From Lachnospiraceae bacterium (GTDB lineage Bacteria; Bacillota; Clostridia; Lachnospirales; Lachnospiraceae): a stretch of 64,000 bases of DNA. The DNA lies in NCBI GenBank assembly GCA_017438305.1, contig JAFRVX010000165.1, forward strand, positions 16,427 through 80,426, in the 5' to 3' direction. Numbering within the stretch: position 1 is the stretch's first letter; each line of letters begins with the position of its first letter. Below, piece after piece: positions 8,754 to 17,339 of this stretch. The notes below the pieces were generated by a model. It was not told the DNA's origin and did not search any database. It worked only from the letters and a program-made list of their open reading frames with translations. A program made the translations under genes and the position numbers.

Positions 8754-8783
8754 GGGTGTCTGCCGGGTACCCGTCAGGCACCC
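8754..8783 (-). repeat. 30-bp imperfect palindrome before etfB
   Basis: The two 15-base halves match at 13 of 15 positions and centre on GGGTACCC. The RNA form would be a stable hairpin ending about 43 nt before the etfB start, so it could be an operator or a translational or attenuation hairpin. No U run follows it. Confidence 0.55.
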
Positions 8784-8904
8784 GATGAGCCTCTCCCCGG
8801 ATGTTTTCCGATTTTCTGCCGTATCTCTGCCGCACATCAGCAGAATTTCTGAAATGATTCGCTGCGTCCTCTTAACTTCTGCAAAATATACACTGTGGAG
8901 CAGC

Positions 8905-8970
8905 TGAATAGTTGTCAGATTTTCGCTGAATATCTTTCAGCCTTTCGCTGAATAGCTGTCAGATTTCTGC
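8905..8970 (-). repeat. three tandem 22-bp repeats in the leader
   Basis: Units lie at 8905-8926, 8927-8948 and 8949-8970. Each reads TGAATAnnTnTCAGnnTTcgC on the plus strand. In RNA, each unit junction can pair CTGAA with TTCAG, giving a row of small hairpins just after the transcription start. Confidence 0.75.
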
Positions 8971-8989
8971 TGACTTTCTGTTAACTCTG

Positions 8990-9018
8990 ATGATACTATA
9001 AAAAAGCTGAGGTTTCAA
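8990..9018 (-). promoter_or_regulatory. sigma-A-type promoter of the etfB operon
   Basis: On the minus strand a TTGAAA -35 box (9013-9018) and a TATCAT -10 box (8990-8995) are separated by exactly 17 bp. The rest of the gap to rluF (9019-9274) is T/C-rich sequence with no ORF that I can support. Confidence 0.6.
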
Positions 9019-9274
9019 CACGCCAGAGCGCAAACCCATGCTCTTTTTCCCTTATCTTTTACTTTGTCTCTCTCTTTTCTTTTTCCCTGGTTTTCTCTGC
9101 GTTTGTTTTAAATGCTCATTCCCAGGTATTTTGGCTTTATATTCTGACTTCGTATTCCGGCCTTTCTCTTCGTTCCCGAGTTTTCCCGTTTACATCTGCT
9201 GCTTTTATTCATGCTTCAGGCTGCCGGGCCGGAACACTTACACGGAATAATTACGTTTGCCTCTGTTTTTTCCT

Positions 9275-9988
9275 TCAGGCTTTAAGCTGCCGGAGCAGCG
9301 CCTTGAGTTCCGGCCCCTCCAGCTTCCTGAAAGCCCGTTCCTTCAGGTTTCCCAGCTCCACGTTCATTATGCGGATCCGCTTCAGCGTCACCACCTCGTA
9401 GCCGCAGGTCTCGCACATGCGGCGGATCTGCCGGTTCAGGCCCTGGGTCAGGGTGATCCTGAATTTCCGCTCGCCGGAGGCCAGTACCTTGCAGGACTTT
9501 GTCCGACGGTTCAGGTCCTTTAAATAGATGCCCTTTGACAGGCGTCTGATGAATTCCTCGGTAACGGCCTTGTTCACCGTCACCTCGTACTCCTTCTCGT
9601 GGTTTCCGGCGGCCCGGGTGACCTCCTCCGCGAAGGCGCCGTCATTGGTCAGGAAGATCAGCCCCTGGGAATCCTTGTCCAGCCTTCCCACGGGATACAG
9701 CCTGCTCTCATAGTCCACCATCTCGATGATGTTCTCCTCCCCGGGAAAACTTCTGGTGGTGCACACCACGCCCACGGGCTTGTTCACCGCCAGGATCACC
9801 TTTTCCGGCTTCTTTTTATTGATGCTCCTGCCCCGGATCTTTATATCATCCTTGTCCGTGACCTTCTGCCCCATGACCGCGGGCAGTCCGTTGACCGTGA
9901 CCTGGCCGGCCTCCGTCAGCGCATCCGCCTCCCGCCGGGAGCAGATGCCCTTTTCACTTAAGTATTTGTTCAGTCTGATAGGTTCCAT
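9275..9988 (-). CDS. rluF: 23S rRNA pseudouridine synthase, RluF/RluB type
   Basis: This 237-residue protein has an N-terminal S4 RNA-binding domain (about 3-60: RLNKYLSEKGICSRREADAL) and a RsuA-family catalytic domain. The catalytic Asp is D104 in VGRLDKDSQGL, and the C-terminal GLNRQIRRM segment is also typical. It isomerises a uridine in 23S rRNA to pseudouridine. The match is best to the RluF group (KPVGVVCT, then GRLDKDSQGLIFLTNDG), although RluB and RsuA share these motifs. It appears to be a single gene, divergent from the thioesterase, with T-rich repeats between them. Confidence 0.85.
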   Translation of the reverse strand: MEPIRLNKYLSEKGICSRREADALTEAGQVTVNGLPAVMGQKVTDKDDIKIRGRSINKKKPEKVILAVNKPVGVVCTTRSFPGEENIIEMVDYESRLYPVGRLDKDSQGLIFLTNDGAFAEEVTRAAGNHEKEYEVTVNKAVTEEFIRRLSKGIYLKDLNRRTKSCKVLASGERKFRITLTQGLNRQIRRMCETCGYEVVTLKRIRIMNVELGNLKERAFRKLEGPELKALLRQLKA

Positions 9989-10013
9989 GTGTTTTTCAAG
10001 GTTTGATTTTTTT

Positions 10014-10120
10014 GTATTTGTCTGGGTTTACCTGAATTTACCAATGTTTGTCTGGGTTGCCGATGTTTGTCTCTGTTTATCAGTGTTTGTCTCTGTTTGT
10101 CAGTGTCTGCCTGTATTTTC
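10014..10120. repeat. degenerate T/G-rich tandem repeats
   Basis: About 20-bp units of the form GTGTTTGTCTCTGTTTGTCA recur four or five times with drift. They lie upstream of rluF. No gene is supported in 9989-10446. Confidence 0.55.
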
Positions 10121-10406
10121 CGTAGTTTTGTTTCCTGTCCTTTTATGCTGTATTTCTTCTTTCAGATCATGTTCTGATATCTGCCTGCGCCTTGACCTGT
10201 TTTCCCTGAGTAAAAGCCCGCTTTTTCCCCTGTGACGCGGATTTTCTCCCTGTGAGGCGCATCCTGATCTGTCCTCTGGGAGGCAAAGTTCTTGAAAGTT
10301 CCGGAAAAAAAGCGTATTATTGTTTTGTTTGCGTGCGCAGCCTTATCCGGGACCGCTGCAGGGTCCGAAAGAACGGAACCGGCCGGTAATCATTTTCAGA
10401 GGCTTT

Positions 10407-10420
10407 TGACACGTATGTCA
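10407..10420 (+). promoter_or_regulatory. short inverted repeat upstream of the thioesterase gene
   Basis: TGACA and TGTCA arms flank CGTA, overlapping a TTGACA hexamer at 10406-10411. It lies only 27 bp before the start codon, so it is more likely an operator than part of a standard promoter. Confidence 0.3.
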
Positions 10421-10446
10421 TTATATCATTTACATTGGAGTCTGTC

Positions 10447-11175
10447 ATGATTGAAAAAGAGATCCCCATCACCAGTTTTGATGTTTTCCCCAACAGCACC
10501 GTCAAGCCCTCTTCCCTGCTCCGCTATATGCAGCAGGCCGCCCGGGAAGACTGCGATTCCATGGGGTGCACCTATCCCTTCATGCGGGAGCAGAATACCG
10601 TTTTCGTGCTGACCCGACTGGGACTGAAGCTCTTCCGCCCTGTTACGGACAGGGAAGTGCTGACGCTGAAGACCTATAACAACAGCATCAACGGGCTCTT
10701 CTTCGACCGTGAATATGAGTTCTATTCCAACGGTGAAAAAGTGGCCCACTGTTCCAGCTTCTGGGTGCTGATCCGCTTCGATACCCGCCGTCTGGTGCGT
10801 CCGAAGGATTTCCCGGTCCAGTTCGAATCTCTGGGGCTTCCCGCCGACGTCATCGACATCCCCCGCAGTTTTGACAGCGAAGGCGTTGAATTTACGGAGG
10901 ACCGCCTGGTCCGGGTCTCCGACCTCGACGAAAACAACCATCTGAACAACTGCATCTATGCGGACATCTGCACCGACGCTCTTTCCCACTTTGACGGCCT
11001 TTCCCAGACCATCGAAGAGATGAAGATCATCTTCCGGCACGAAGCAAGGCTGGGGGACATTCTTTCCCTGTCCTTAAAGACCGACGGCACTGAGGCTGTG
11101 ATCTTCGCGGAGAACGACACCACCGAAGAACCCTGTTTCGAAGCAACGTTCCGGTTCCGGGATATCGACGCCTGA
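10447..11175 (+). CDS. acyl-ACP thioesterase
   Basis: This 242-residue protein of the FatA/FatB-like acyl-ACP thioesterase family has two hotdog folds (about 1-125 and 140-242). The catalytic pattern N-x-H-x-N is N163-N-H165-L-N167, inside DLDENNHLNN. It hydrolyses acyl-ACP to free fatty acid in the cytoplasm. Bacterial members are common in Clostridia, but their physiological role is poorly defined; short or medium acyl release, or lipid turnover, is possible. I chose ATG 10447 rather than the in-frame TTG at 10435. It is flanked by rluF (divergent) and a HAD hydrolase (convergent), so it is probably monocistronic. Confidence 0.85.
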   Translation: MIEKEIPITSFDVFPNSTVKPSSLLRYMQQAAREDCDSMGCTYPFMREQNTVFVLTRLGLKLFRPVTDREVLTLKTYNNSINGLFFDREYEFYSNGEKVAHCSSFWVLIRFDTRRLVRPKDFPVQFESLGLPADVIDIPRSFDSEGVEFTEDRLVRVSDLDENNHLNNCIYADICTDALSHFDGLSQTIEEMKIIFRHEARLGDILSLSLKTDGTEAVIFAENDTTEEPCFEATFRFRDIDA

Positions 11176-11308
11176 ACGGGAACTCCGGTAAAGATACAGA
11201 CGCCTCATTAAGAAGAACACCTGCCGGCGGCGGTCGATCGATCTCGATCAGATCTCGATCTGCTGCCGGTCTGTTTCTTCAGTAAATTTTCAATCTGTCG
11301 CTGTTGAG

Positions 11309-12028
11309 TTATCCGTTATTTTTCGGCCATTCCTCAGTAAGATCCTCGTCAGATGCAAGCCAGTCTTTTACCGCCAGGAGATCCGGCAGCACCGCTGCAG
11401 CTTTTTCGCGCATCTCATCGTCCGGCTCCAGCAGGTCCGGCACCATGAGGGGGATCATTCCGGCGGCAAAGGCTGCCCGGATGCCGCTGAAGGCGTCCTC
11501 GATCACCACACAGTTTTCCGGAGACACGCCGATGGCTTTGGCCGCTGTCAGGAAGATCTCCGGATCCGGCTTGGAATGAGTGACCATATCGCCGGAGATC
11601 AGCTCGTCAAAAAAGGATAGAAGATGGGCGTCCCGGATCTGGTTCCTGACCACTTCCTGCCGCGTGGAGGAAGCTACGGCTGTCTTCAGGCCCTTTTCCT
11701 TCAGGAATTCCAAAAGCTCCCGGATACCGGGCTTCATGGGAAGCCGGCCGTTGTCAAAGCGTTCGTGGTACATCCTGGACTGCTCCTGCCGGTAGACGTC
11801 ATAGGGGAAATCCGGCCCGTAATGCTCCATCATGTTCTCCTTTGTCTGTGCCCAGCTGACGCCGATGCTCTTTTTATAGGGCTCGTCCACGTTTCCGAAC
11901 CCGTACTTTCTTTCCAGTTCCTTCCAGCACTCGTAGACGCCTCTTTCCGAATCGAAAATGACGCCGTCCATATCAAAGATCACTGCACGGATCTCTGCAG
12001 GAACTCCGTTCCGGATCACTTTTCTCAT
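11309..12028 (-). CDS. HAD-superfamily hydrolase, beta-phosphoglucomutase-like
   Basis: This 239-residue HAD subfamily I protein has motif I DMDGVIFDSE (nucleophile D19, acid/base D21), motif II in TAVASST, motif III around HSKPDPEIF and motif IV in VVIEDAFSG. A four-helix cap follows motif I. This layout is that of phosphoglycolate phosphatase and beta-phosphoglucomutase-like enzymes, so it likely acts on small phosphorylated sugars or metabolites. The substrate cannot be read from the sequence. It converges with the thioesterase gene, and its upstream side borders an IS200 remnant. Confidence 0.8.
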   Translation of the reverse strand: MRKVIRNGVPAEIRAVIFDMDGVIFDSERGVYECWKELERKYGFGNVDEPYKKSIGVSWAQTKENMMEHYGPDFPYDVYRQEQSRMYHERFDNGRLPMKPGIRELLEFLKEKGLKTAVASSTRQEVVRNQIRDAHLLSFFDELISGDMVTHSKPDPEIFLTAAKAIGVSPENCVVIEDAFSGIRAAFAAGMIPLMVPDLLEPDDEMREKAAAVLPDLLAVKDWLASDEDLTEEWPKNNG

Positions 12029-12179
12029 ACTCTCTATCCTGCTTTCCAGACAATTTCAATACAGAACCGCAGCCGTCCCGCAGCGTATCCCGGATCCGCC
12101 GCATTATTTCCCGGCTGATTTGTTCCGATGCTGACTTTTCTTAATTTATCATAGCAGAAAACGGGCCTGATTTCATCGG

Positions 12180-12295
12180 TTTTTTATAATTATCAGAACG
12201 ATTTTCAGAGTGAAAATAAACTTTTGTATTTCGGTGAAAAATACCATATGGTACTTACAATTCCATGCGGTATGTGATAAACTGTTGTTGTCCAT
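12180..12295 (-). pseudogene. tnpA: IS200/IS605 transposase TnpA remnant
   Basis: From ATG at 12295, behind a GGAGG site, the frame gives MDNNSLSHTAWNCKYHMVF. This is the start of IS200-type TnpA (SLxHTxWxCKYHIVFAPKYRR). The APKYRR part is present one base out of frame, so there is a single-base frameshift, and the rest of the gene is gone. The catalytic HUH and Tyr segments are therefore missing. The element is dead. Confidence 0.75.
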
Positions 12296-12393
12296 CTGGA
12301 TATCCTCCTTTGTATGATGATTTGGTTGGCGAACCTCTTTCATTATACATTTGGAGGATTTTTTTCACAACGCTAAAACTCTTTCAACTACCT

Positions 12394-12413
12394 GCATAGC
12401 AGGTGGTTTATTT
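12394..12413 (-). repeat. IS200 left-end hairpin remnant
   Basis: An ACCTGC-ATAG-CAGGT-type small hairpin lies about 100 bp ahead of the broken tnpA, where IS200/IS605 elements keep the structured end recognised by TnpA. The rest of 12296-12454 is degenerate IS sequence without genes. Confidence 0.5.
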
Positions 12414-12454
12414 GTTTGGCCTTGTTTCACAACACTAAACAGGGACTTACCTTG

Positions 12455-12493
12455 ACAAAAAATACCCGGAAGAGTTTCGCCTCTTCCGGGTAT
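12455..12493 (-). terminator. intrinsic terminator of hsp20
   Basis: A perfect 13-bp stem (12462-12474 with 12481-12493, ATACCCGGAAGAG) and a 6-nt loop are followed on the minus strand by six T. It lies about 110 bp past the hsp20 stop codon. Confidence 0.85.
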
Positions 12494-12601
12494 CGTATCT
12501 TTACCATTTGTTTAATTTACTTTACCGTCTGTTTTTTCTTGTGATCAGAAATCACCTTTTCCGTTCATCTTACGGGTATGGATCCCGCATCCGCAGGCCG
12601 G

Positions 12602-13057
12602 TCATCCCTCGATCATTATGGTTTTCTTTTCGGGAACCTTCTCGGTTTCCTTCTTCGGGACGCTCAGCTTCAGGACGCCGTCCTCGAATTTCGCCTTGAT
12701 ATCTTCTTCGGTAACGGCTTCGCCTACGTAGAAGCTTCTGGAAAGGGCGCCGCTGTAACGCTCCTGGCGGATGAGTTTGCCTTTCTTTGTCTTCTCGTCC
12801 TTGTCAAGGCCCTTTGCCGCGCTTACGGTCAGATAACCGTTGTCCAGTTTAACGGTGATCTCATCTTTCTTGAAGCCCGGAAGGTCAATGTCCACTTCAT
12901 AACCTTCGTCATGTTCGTGGACGTCCGTCTTCATCAGGCGGGCTGCGTTCTTACCGTAAAGCTTACGGTCGATGTTCTCGAAATCCCCAAAGGGGTTCCA
13001 GTTGAAGTCCATCAGATCTTCAAACAGATTCTCATTAAAAATACTCGGGTACAACAT
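12602..13057 (-). CDS. hsp20: Hsp20/alpha-crystallin small heat shock protein
   Basis: This 151-residue protein begins MLYPSIFNENLFEDLMDF and carries an alpha-crystallin domain at about 42-140: DVHEHDEGYEVDIDLPGFKK, then DNGYLTVSA, and a GVLKLSVPKK end strand. A short C-terminal tail carries a basic-hydrophobic motif. It is an ATP-independent holdase that binds unfolding proteins. The promoter overlaps a CIRCE element, so HrcA repression and heat induction are expected. It is monocistronic, with its own terminator. Confidence 0.93.
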   Translation of the reverse strand: MLYPSIFNENLFEDLMDFNWNPFGDFENIDRKLYGKNAARLMKTDVHEHDEGYEVDIDLPGFKKDEITVKLDNGYLTVSAAKGLDKDEKTKKGKLIRQERYSGALSRSFYVGEAVTEEDIKAKFEDGVLKLSVPKKETEKVPEKKTIMIEG

Positions 13058-13184
13058 AGGTCATTTCCTCCTTTTACTCATCACATAGTTTATGTTATGA
13101 GCAACGGGACGGAGGCTTCGGATCGTTCCGGTTTTCATTTCATTCTTCCGGTTCTGATCGTCTCTGTTCCTTTGTTCTGACCAT

Positions 13185-13213
13185 GTTATAGCACTGTTGT
13201 TAGCACTTGTCAA
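13185..13213 (-). promoter_or_regulatory. hsp20 promoter
   Basis: A TTGACA -35 box (13208-13213) and a TATAAC -10 box (13185-13190) have an exact 17-bp spacer on the minus strand. The -35 box lies within the CIRCE element. Confidence 0.85.
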
Positions 13214-13226
13214 TAGCGAGTGCTAA
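13200..13226. promoter_or_regulatory. CIRCE operator (HrcA site)
   Basis: TTAGCACTT, 9 nt, then GAGTGCTAA: this matches the CIRCE consensus TTAGCACTC-N9-GAGTGCTAA at all but one base. It overlaps the hsp20 -35 box, so bound HrcA would block the polymerase. Confidence 0.93.
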
Positions 13227-13322
13227 TTTATCTGTGAATCTTTTGTGAACACCTTCAAATCCGGTTCCGACGTCAGAGCCCCTTCTGGTTTTCTGTTCAT
13301 GACGGTTAACCGGGTTCCGTCT

Positions 13323-13458
13323 GTTTTCCATCCGTGCCGGTTTTCCGATTATCATGTTTTTCCGTCCGTGCCGGTTTTCCGATTATCGTGTTTTTCCATC
13401 CGCGCCGGTTTTCCGATTCCCGTATTTTTCCGTCTGTGCCGGTTTAAAGATTACTGTC
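13323..13458. repeat. four 34-bp tandem repeats over a gene 3' end
   Basis: Units lie at 13323-13356, 13357-13390, 13391-13424 and 13425-13458, with core TCCGTGCCGGTTTTCCGATT. The last unit covers the stop codon of the symporter gene (13451-13453). No gene is supported in the gap 13227-13450. Confidence 0.85.
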
Positions 13459-14842
13459 TCGCTTTTTCGGCCTGCAGCTCTTCGATCTGTTTCTTTCCAA
13501 GCGGATAGACGAATCTTAAGAGCACGAACACCAGGATGTAAAGCACCGCTGGGATCAGCACGGAATAGGCATACATGCCTCTTAAGGCCGCGTCATCGAT
13601 GTTAGCGGTATTCAGTACGTTCTCCGTATAGCCGATCCTAAGCAGGGCGGCATTCACCAGGATCGCGGCGATGGTCTGGCCCAGCTTCCTCATGAAGGAG
13701 TAAAAGGCGTAGGACGTCGCGCTGTCATTCAGGCCGAACTTCACTTCGTTGTAATCCATGGCATCGCTCGCCAGCGACCAGACCAGCAGGAAGATGAAGG
13801 CGTTTCCGATGCCGGACAGGAGCAGCACCACCAGATAGATCACCACGTTGTGGGTGTTTAACAGATACAGCACCAGATTGCAGACGCCCGCCAGCAGGAT
13901 GCCGTAGGAGCAGATCTCCCGCCGCCCGAATTTATTGCCGAGCTTCGTGGCAAAGAACATGATCACCGCCACCGGCAGATACTGGAAGACCGTGGGCATA
14001 AGGGTCAGGCCCGGCGCCTTGAAATAGTAGTCGAACAGATAGCTGTAATAGCTCTGGCCGAACATCTGGGCCGCTAAAAACAGCATGCTGGCAAGACACA
14101 CCGCCACAAAGGGCCGGCTCTTAAGAAGCGCCTTGATGACCTGCATCGTCTGGCCTTTTTCCCTGGGTTTCGGCACCGACTGCACCCGCTCTTTGGTCCA
14201 GTTGTAGGTCAGTAAGAAGCCGACGGCCGCCAGCACCGCGATCACGATAACGCCGATGATGATCTTCTGATAGGACATGACCGAATTTCCGGAGCTGTCC
14301 TTCACATAACAGAGGGAGATCAGGGCCATCGCCGGCATGGCGCCGAAGGTGGAGCCGATGGAACGGAACACGGACAGTGTCGACCGCTCCTTATCGGAGC
14401 TGGTGATCACCTGGGCCAGGGATCCGTAGGGGATGTTGATGCAGGTATACAGCATTCCGAAGAGGATGTAGGTCACATAGGCATAGATCAGGCTGCCGGT
14501 CTGGGAAAGCCCCGGGATCCGGACAAACATCAGCACCGCCGCGAAGGCCACCGGCAAGGCGAAGATCTTCAGCCATCTTCTGTAACGGCCGTCAGCCCGG
14601 GTGCCCGCACTATCGATGATCCGCCCCCACAGGGGGTCGTTGATCGCGTCCCAGATCCGGGCCACGATGAACATGATCATGATGCTGACCACGCTGACGC
14701 CCACCACATCGGTGTAGTACTTCTGCAGCACGCTCTGCACCAGACCGAAGACCAGCAGGGAGGAGAAATCCCCCATCGCATAGCCGATCTTGTCCTTCGC
14801 AGTGATGCCGCTGGTTTGCGCAAGAACCTTTTCCTTTGACAT
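13451..14842 (-). CDS. GPH-family sugar:cation symporter
   Basis: This 463-residue, 12-helix membrane protein belongs to the glycoside-pentoside-hexuronide:cation symporter family (MelB, XynB, YihO group). Signs are KDKIGYAMGDFSS at the N-terminus, DAINDPLWGRIIDS after helix 2 (the conserved D-x-x-N-D-P loop) and RADGRYRRW. It imports a glycoside or sugar with Na+ or H+. It is encoded 235 bp after a GH31 alpha-glycosidase, so it likely supplies that enzyme's substrate. The same GH31/GPH pairing occurs in sulfoquinovose loci (YihQ/YihO), but plain alpha-glucosides are equally possible. The stop codon lies inside a 34-bp tandem array. Confidence 0.88.
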   Translation of the reverse strand: MSKEKVLAQTSGITAKDKIGYAMGDFSSLLVFGLVQSVLQKYYTDVVGVSVVSIMIMFIVARIWDAINDPLWGRIIDSAGTRADGRYRRWLKIFALPVAFAAVLMFVRIPGLSQTGSLIYAYVTYILFGMLYTCINIPYGSLAQVITSSDKERSTLSVFRSIGSTFGAMPAMALISLCYVKDSSGNSVMSYQKIIIGVIVIAVLAAVGFLLTYNWTKERVQSVPKPREKGQTMQVIKALLKSRPFVAVCLASMLFLAAQMFGQSYYSYLFDYYFKAPGLTLMPTVFQYLPVAVIMFFATKLGNKFGRREICSYGILLAGVCNLVLYLLNTHNVVIYLVVLLLSGIGNAFIFLLVWSLASDAMDYNEVKFGLNDSATSYAFYSFMRKLGQTIAAILVNAALLRIGYTENVLNTANIDDAALRGMYAYSVLIPAVLYILVFVLLRFVYPLGKKQIEELQAEKARQ

Positions 14843-15077
14843 TTTCAGTGTCTTCCTTTCGTTTTTTCTTCGTGTTCTCTTTTATTATTACCCTTCGGGG
14901 GTTGACCTTCAGGGCTCTGTTCTGAAGCTATATAGAAAGCGAAAAAGAAATCTTAACTTTGCTCGTTTGATATGCCGTTCGCGGTACCGCTGCAGGATCA
15001 GCTTCCCTGCATCGGTCAGCCATGAACCTTTCAGTTCAAAAGCTCTTTAACAATCTTTTCCCTTATTTACGAGGGGT

Positions 15078-17315
15078 TCAGGAATGCAAGCTGATGATCT
15101 CCGGATCCTTCATGGCGGCTTTCCGGATGAATACCGGAATTCTGCCTACAGGCGCTTCCACGGTGATGGTCCGGCTAGCAGATTTACCCGTTGCCGCCTC
15201 TCCAGTTCCTGCTTCTCCTGTTGCGGCTCTATCGTTGTTCAGATCGTTTACGACTTTGCCGCCGCTGAAAACCTTACCCGTCCAGAAATCCACCCACTCA
15301 TCTGCCGGGAGATAAACCTGTCTTGAAACGGCGCCTTCCGTCAGGACAGGCGCGATCAGCAGATCCCGGCCAAGGAGATATTCGTCCGTCAGGGTATAGA
15401 TATCGGGAGCTTCCCAGGAAACGCTCTGGTCAGCTGAAGTTCTGCCGATCGGCATTTTTTTCGAAGCCTGCTCGGTTTTCGTCTCTGCAGAAACCTCTTC
15501 CTCATAATGATAGAACAGCGGCCTGATCACGGGCAGGGCGTCCCGCACCAGTTCCTCTTCACATTTTTTCAGATAAGGCGCCAGCTTTTCGTGGATCACA
15601 GCGAAGGTCTTCAGGTGCTTAAGAAGGGCCTCCGATGCGTCGAACTGCACGTTGTTCCAGGGCTGGTTGCCCTCGTGAAAACGCATCACGGGCGAGAAGG
15701 CGTTCATTTCCTCCCAACGCATCAGCAGCTCCTCCGAGCGCTTCATGCCGTCGTTCGTGGTATAGCCGCCGGTGTCCGAATGGGAGATGCCGAAGCCGCT
15801 CATGGAGAGGGACAGCATGGCGGGGATCACAGAGCCGATGCCGTCGTCCAGTGACCAGTCCACGTGCTGGTCCCCGGTCCACATCATCAGATTGTCCTTA
15901 ACGGAGCCGGTGAAGCCGGCCCGCATAAAGAAGAATATCTCGTCTTCTTTGCCGCATTCTGCTATAGCTTCCCGGTTCAGCCGCGCCCAGACCGCCGGCC
16001 ACCGATTGTGCCACTCTTCCGCGCTCTCCCCGTTGAAAAGCACCGCGTCCGTCGGCAGATATTCGCCGAAATCCGCCATCCAGCCGGAGAGCCCGGCGCC
16101 GATCATATTGGTTTTGATGAGTTCTTTATACCAGGCATAAGCCGCCGGGTTGGTAAAATCGATCATGGCCGCGGGGAAGACGGTGATGGTGACCAGATAA
16201 TCCTCTCCGTTTTTGTCTTTTACGAGATACCCCTTTTCGTGAGCCTCCTGATAGAGCTCCCGCTCCAGGGCGATAAAAGGATTGATATAGCCTAAAAACC
16301 TCACGCCTTTTTCCCGAAGCGCCCGGATCCTTTCCGGAAGGTCGGGATACAGTTCCCGGTCATAACGCCAGTTCCACATCACCTGGTAGCCGAAGGTATT
16401 GTTCCTGCAGCCGCACCAGTCCTGGCACCAGACCGCGCTTACCGGAATGCCGGCGTCCATCAGGGTCCGGACCTTCTTTTCCGCCTCATCGATCCCCCGC
16501 TGGGAAGCGGCGATCACGCCGTCGTATACCCAGGAAGGCATCTTCCGCTGCCCGCCCAGGAGATCCCTTAATTTCCGGCTGAGTTCCGGAAAAGATCCGG
16601 CCTCCCCGACGACGATGCAGGGCTCCTCCTGGAGGTACAAAGTGGTTTCTGTCTTACTTGTAAAATCAAACTTCATGAAACGGGTGGTATCGCAGTGGAT
16701 AAAGTATTTATCCGAAGACACCACCGTGGGCTGGACATAATAGGATTCGTACTCGGAAAAAGGCAGCTTGTGGTACGGATCCTTTCCGGTCCGGGCTTCC
16801 CGCTCCTTCTTTTCTTCGATCCGCTTGCTGTTCTGATGTTCCGCGGTGAAGATCCGGACTTCCTGACCTTTCAGATCCCACTCGGAATAGGTTTCGCCGG
16901 TCCCGTACAGATGCTCGGCGGGATCCGCCGGGAAGGTGATCCAGAAGCGGTTGGGAAGCAACGGTTTCACCATGATAGGCGAGCCCTGCTTTCCCCGGGC
17001 ACCGGCATAGGAAAGTATTTCAGTGCCGTTCTCCCGCTTATAAGAGAGCAGATATTCAACAGGGCTCTCCGGATCTTCAAAAATCATGAAATACGCCTCC
17101 GCCGGAATCCGGGAAGCCATATCTTTTTCCGGTGCTCCGATACCCGGGACGGACTCATCTTCTCCGCTTTTTTCCTGGAACTCCACGTCTGAAAACTTCA
17201 GCTCTTTACGGTAAACCAGGTTTTCTTTATAATCAAATGATCCTTTAAACATGGAGAAATGGTTTTCTCCGAAGCCTATGGAAAAGCCTATCGCCTCCGG
17301 ATTTGAAAACAGCAT
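15078..17315 (-). CDS. GH31 alpha-glycosidase, sulfoquinovosidase (YihQ)-like
   Basis: This 745-residue GH31 enzyme aligns along its length with E. coli YihQ at an offset of +10 in the catalytic part. The nucleophile is D415 in WMADFGEYLPTD and the acid/base is D482 in GDQHVDWSLDDG. Of the QQRWY residues that mark sulfoquinovosidases, Q272, Q298, W314 and Y518 are present, but the sulfonate-binding Arg (YihQ R301) is Gln311. A true sulfoquinovosidase is therefore doubtful; a related alpha-glucoside is more likely. Two low-complexity inserts sit in the C-terminal part (about 607-636 and 691-716, the latter Ala/Gly/Thr-rich). There is no signal peptide, so it is cytoplasmic, acting on sugar brought in by the GPH symporter encoded downstream. 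Confidence 0.85.
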   Translation of the reverse strand: MLFSNPEAIGFSIGFGENHFSMFKGSFDYKENLVYRKELKFSDVEFQEKSGEDESVPGIGAPEKDMASRIPAEAYFMIFEDPESPVEYLLSYKRENGTEILSYAGARGKQGSPIMVKPLLPNRFWITFPADPAEHLYGTGETYSEWDLKGQEVRIFTAEHQNSKRIEEKKEREARTGKDPYHKLPFSEYESYYVQPTVVSSDKYFIHCDTTRFMKFDFTSKTETTLYLQEEPCIVVGEAGSFPELSRKLRDLLGGQRKMPSWVYDGVIAASQRGIDEAEKKVRTLMDAGIPVSAVWCQDWCGCRNNTFGYQVMWNWRYDRELYPDLPERIRALREKGVRFLGYINPFIALERELYQEAHEKGYLVKDKNGEDYLVTITVFPAAMIDFTNPAAYAWYKELIKTNMIGAGLSGWMADFGEYLPTDAVLFNGESAEEWHNRWPAVWARLNREAIAECGKEDEIFFFMRAGFTGSVKDNLMMWTGDQHVDWSLDDGIGSVIPAMLSLSMSGFGISHSDTGGYTTNDGMKRSEELLMRWEEMNAFSPVMRFHEGNQPWNNVQFDASEALLKHLKTFAVIHEKLAPYLKKCEEELVRDALPVIRPLFYHYEEEVSAETKTEQASKKMPIGRTSADQSVSWEAPDIYTLTDEYLLGRDLLIAPVLTEGAVSRQVYLPADEWVDFWTGKVFSGGKVVNDLNNDRAATGEAGTGEAATGKSASRTITVEAPVGRIPVFIRKAAMKDPEIISLHS

Positions 17316-17339
17316 GGCAATGATCCTCCCGAATAACCC

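Larger units (their letters stand above)
8711..8983 (-). promoter_or_regulatory. long structured 5' leader of the one-carbon operon
   Basis: The stretch between the inferred transcription start (about 8983) and the etfB start holds no ORF. It contains three exact-length 22-bp repeats (8905-8970) and a 30-bp imperfect palindrome (8754-8783) close to the ribosome site (AGAGAGGTTG). I looked for cobalamin, SAM, SAH and THF riboswitch consensus blocks and found none. It may be a cis-regulatory RNA of unknown type. Confidence 0.45.

Noticed and set aside
8711-8983. Cobalamin or SAM riboswitch before etfB
   Set aside because: The conserved core blocks of these riboswitches were not found on the minus strand, so only an unnamed leader is reported.
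9726-10235. Plus-strand ORF across the T-rich repeats
   Set aside because: It overlaps rluF in antisense and then low-complexity sequence; there is no ribosome site or family match.
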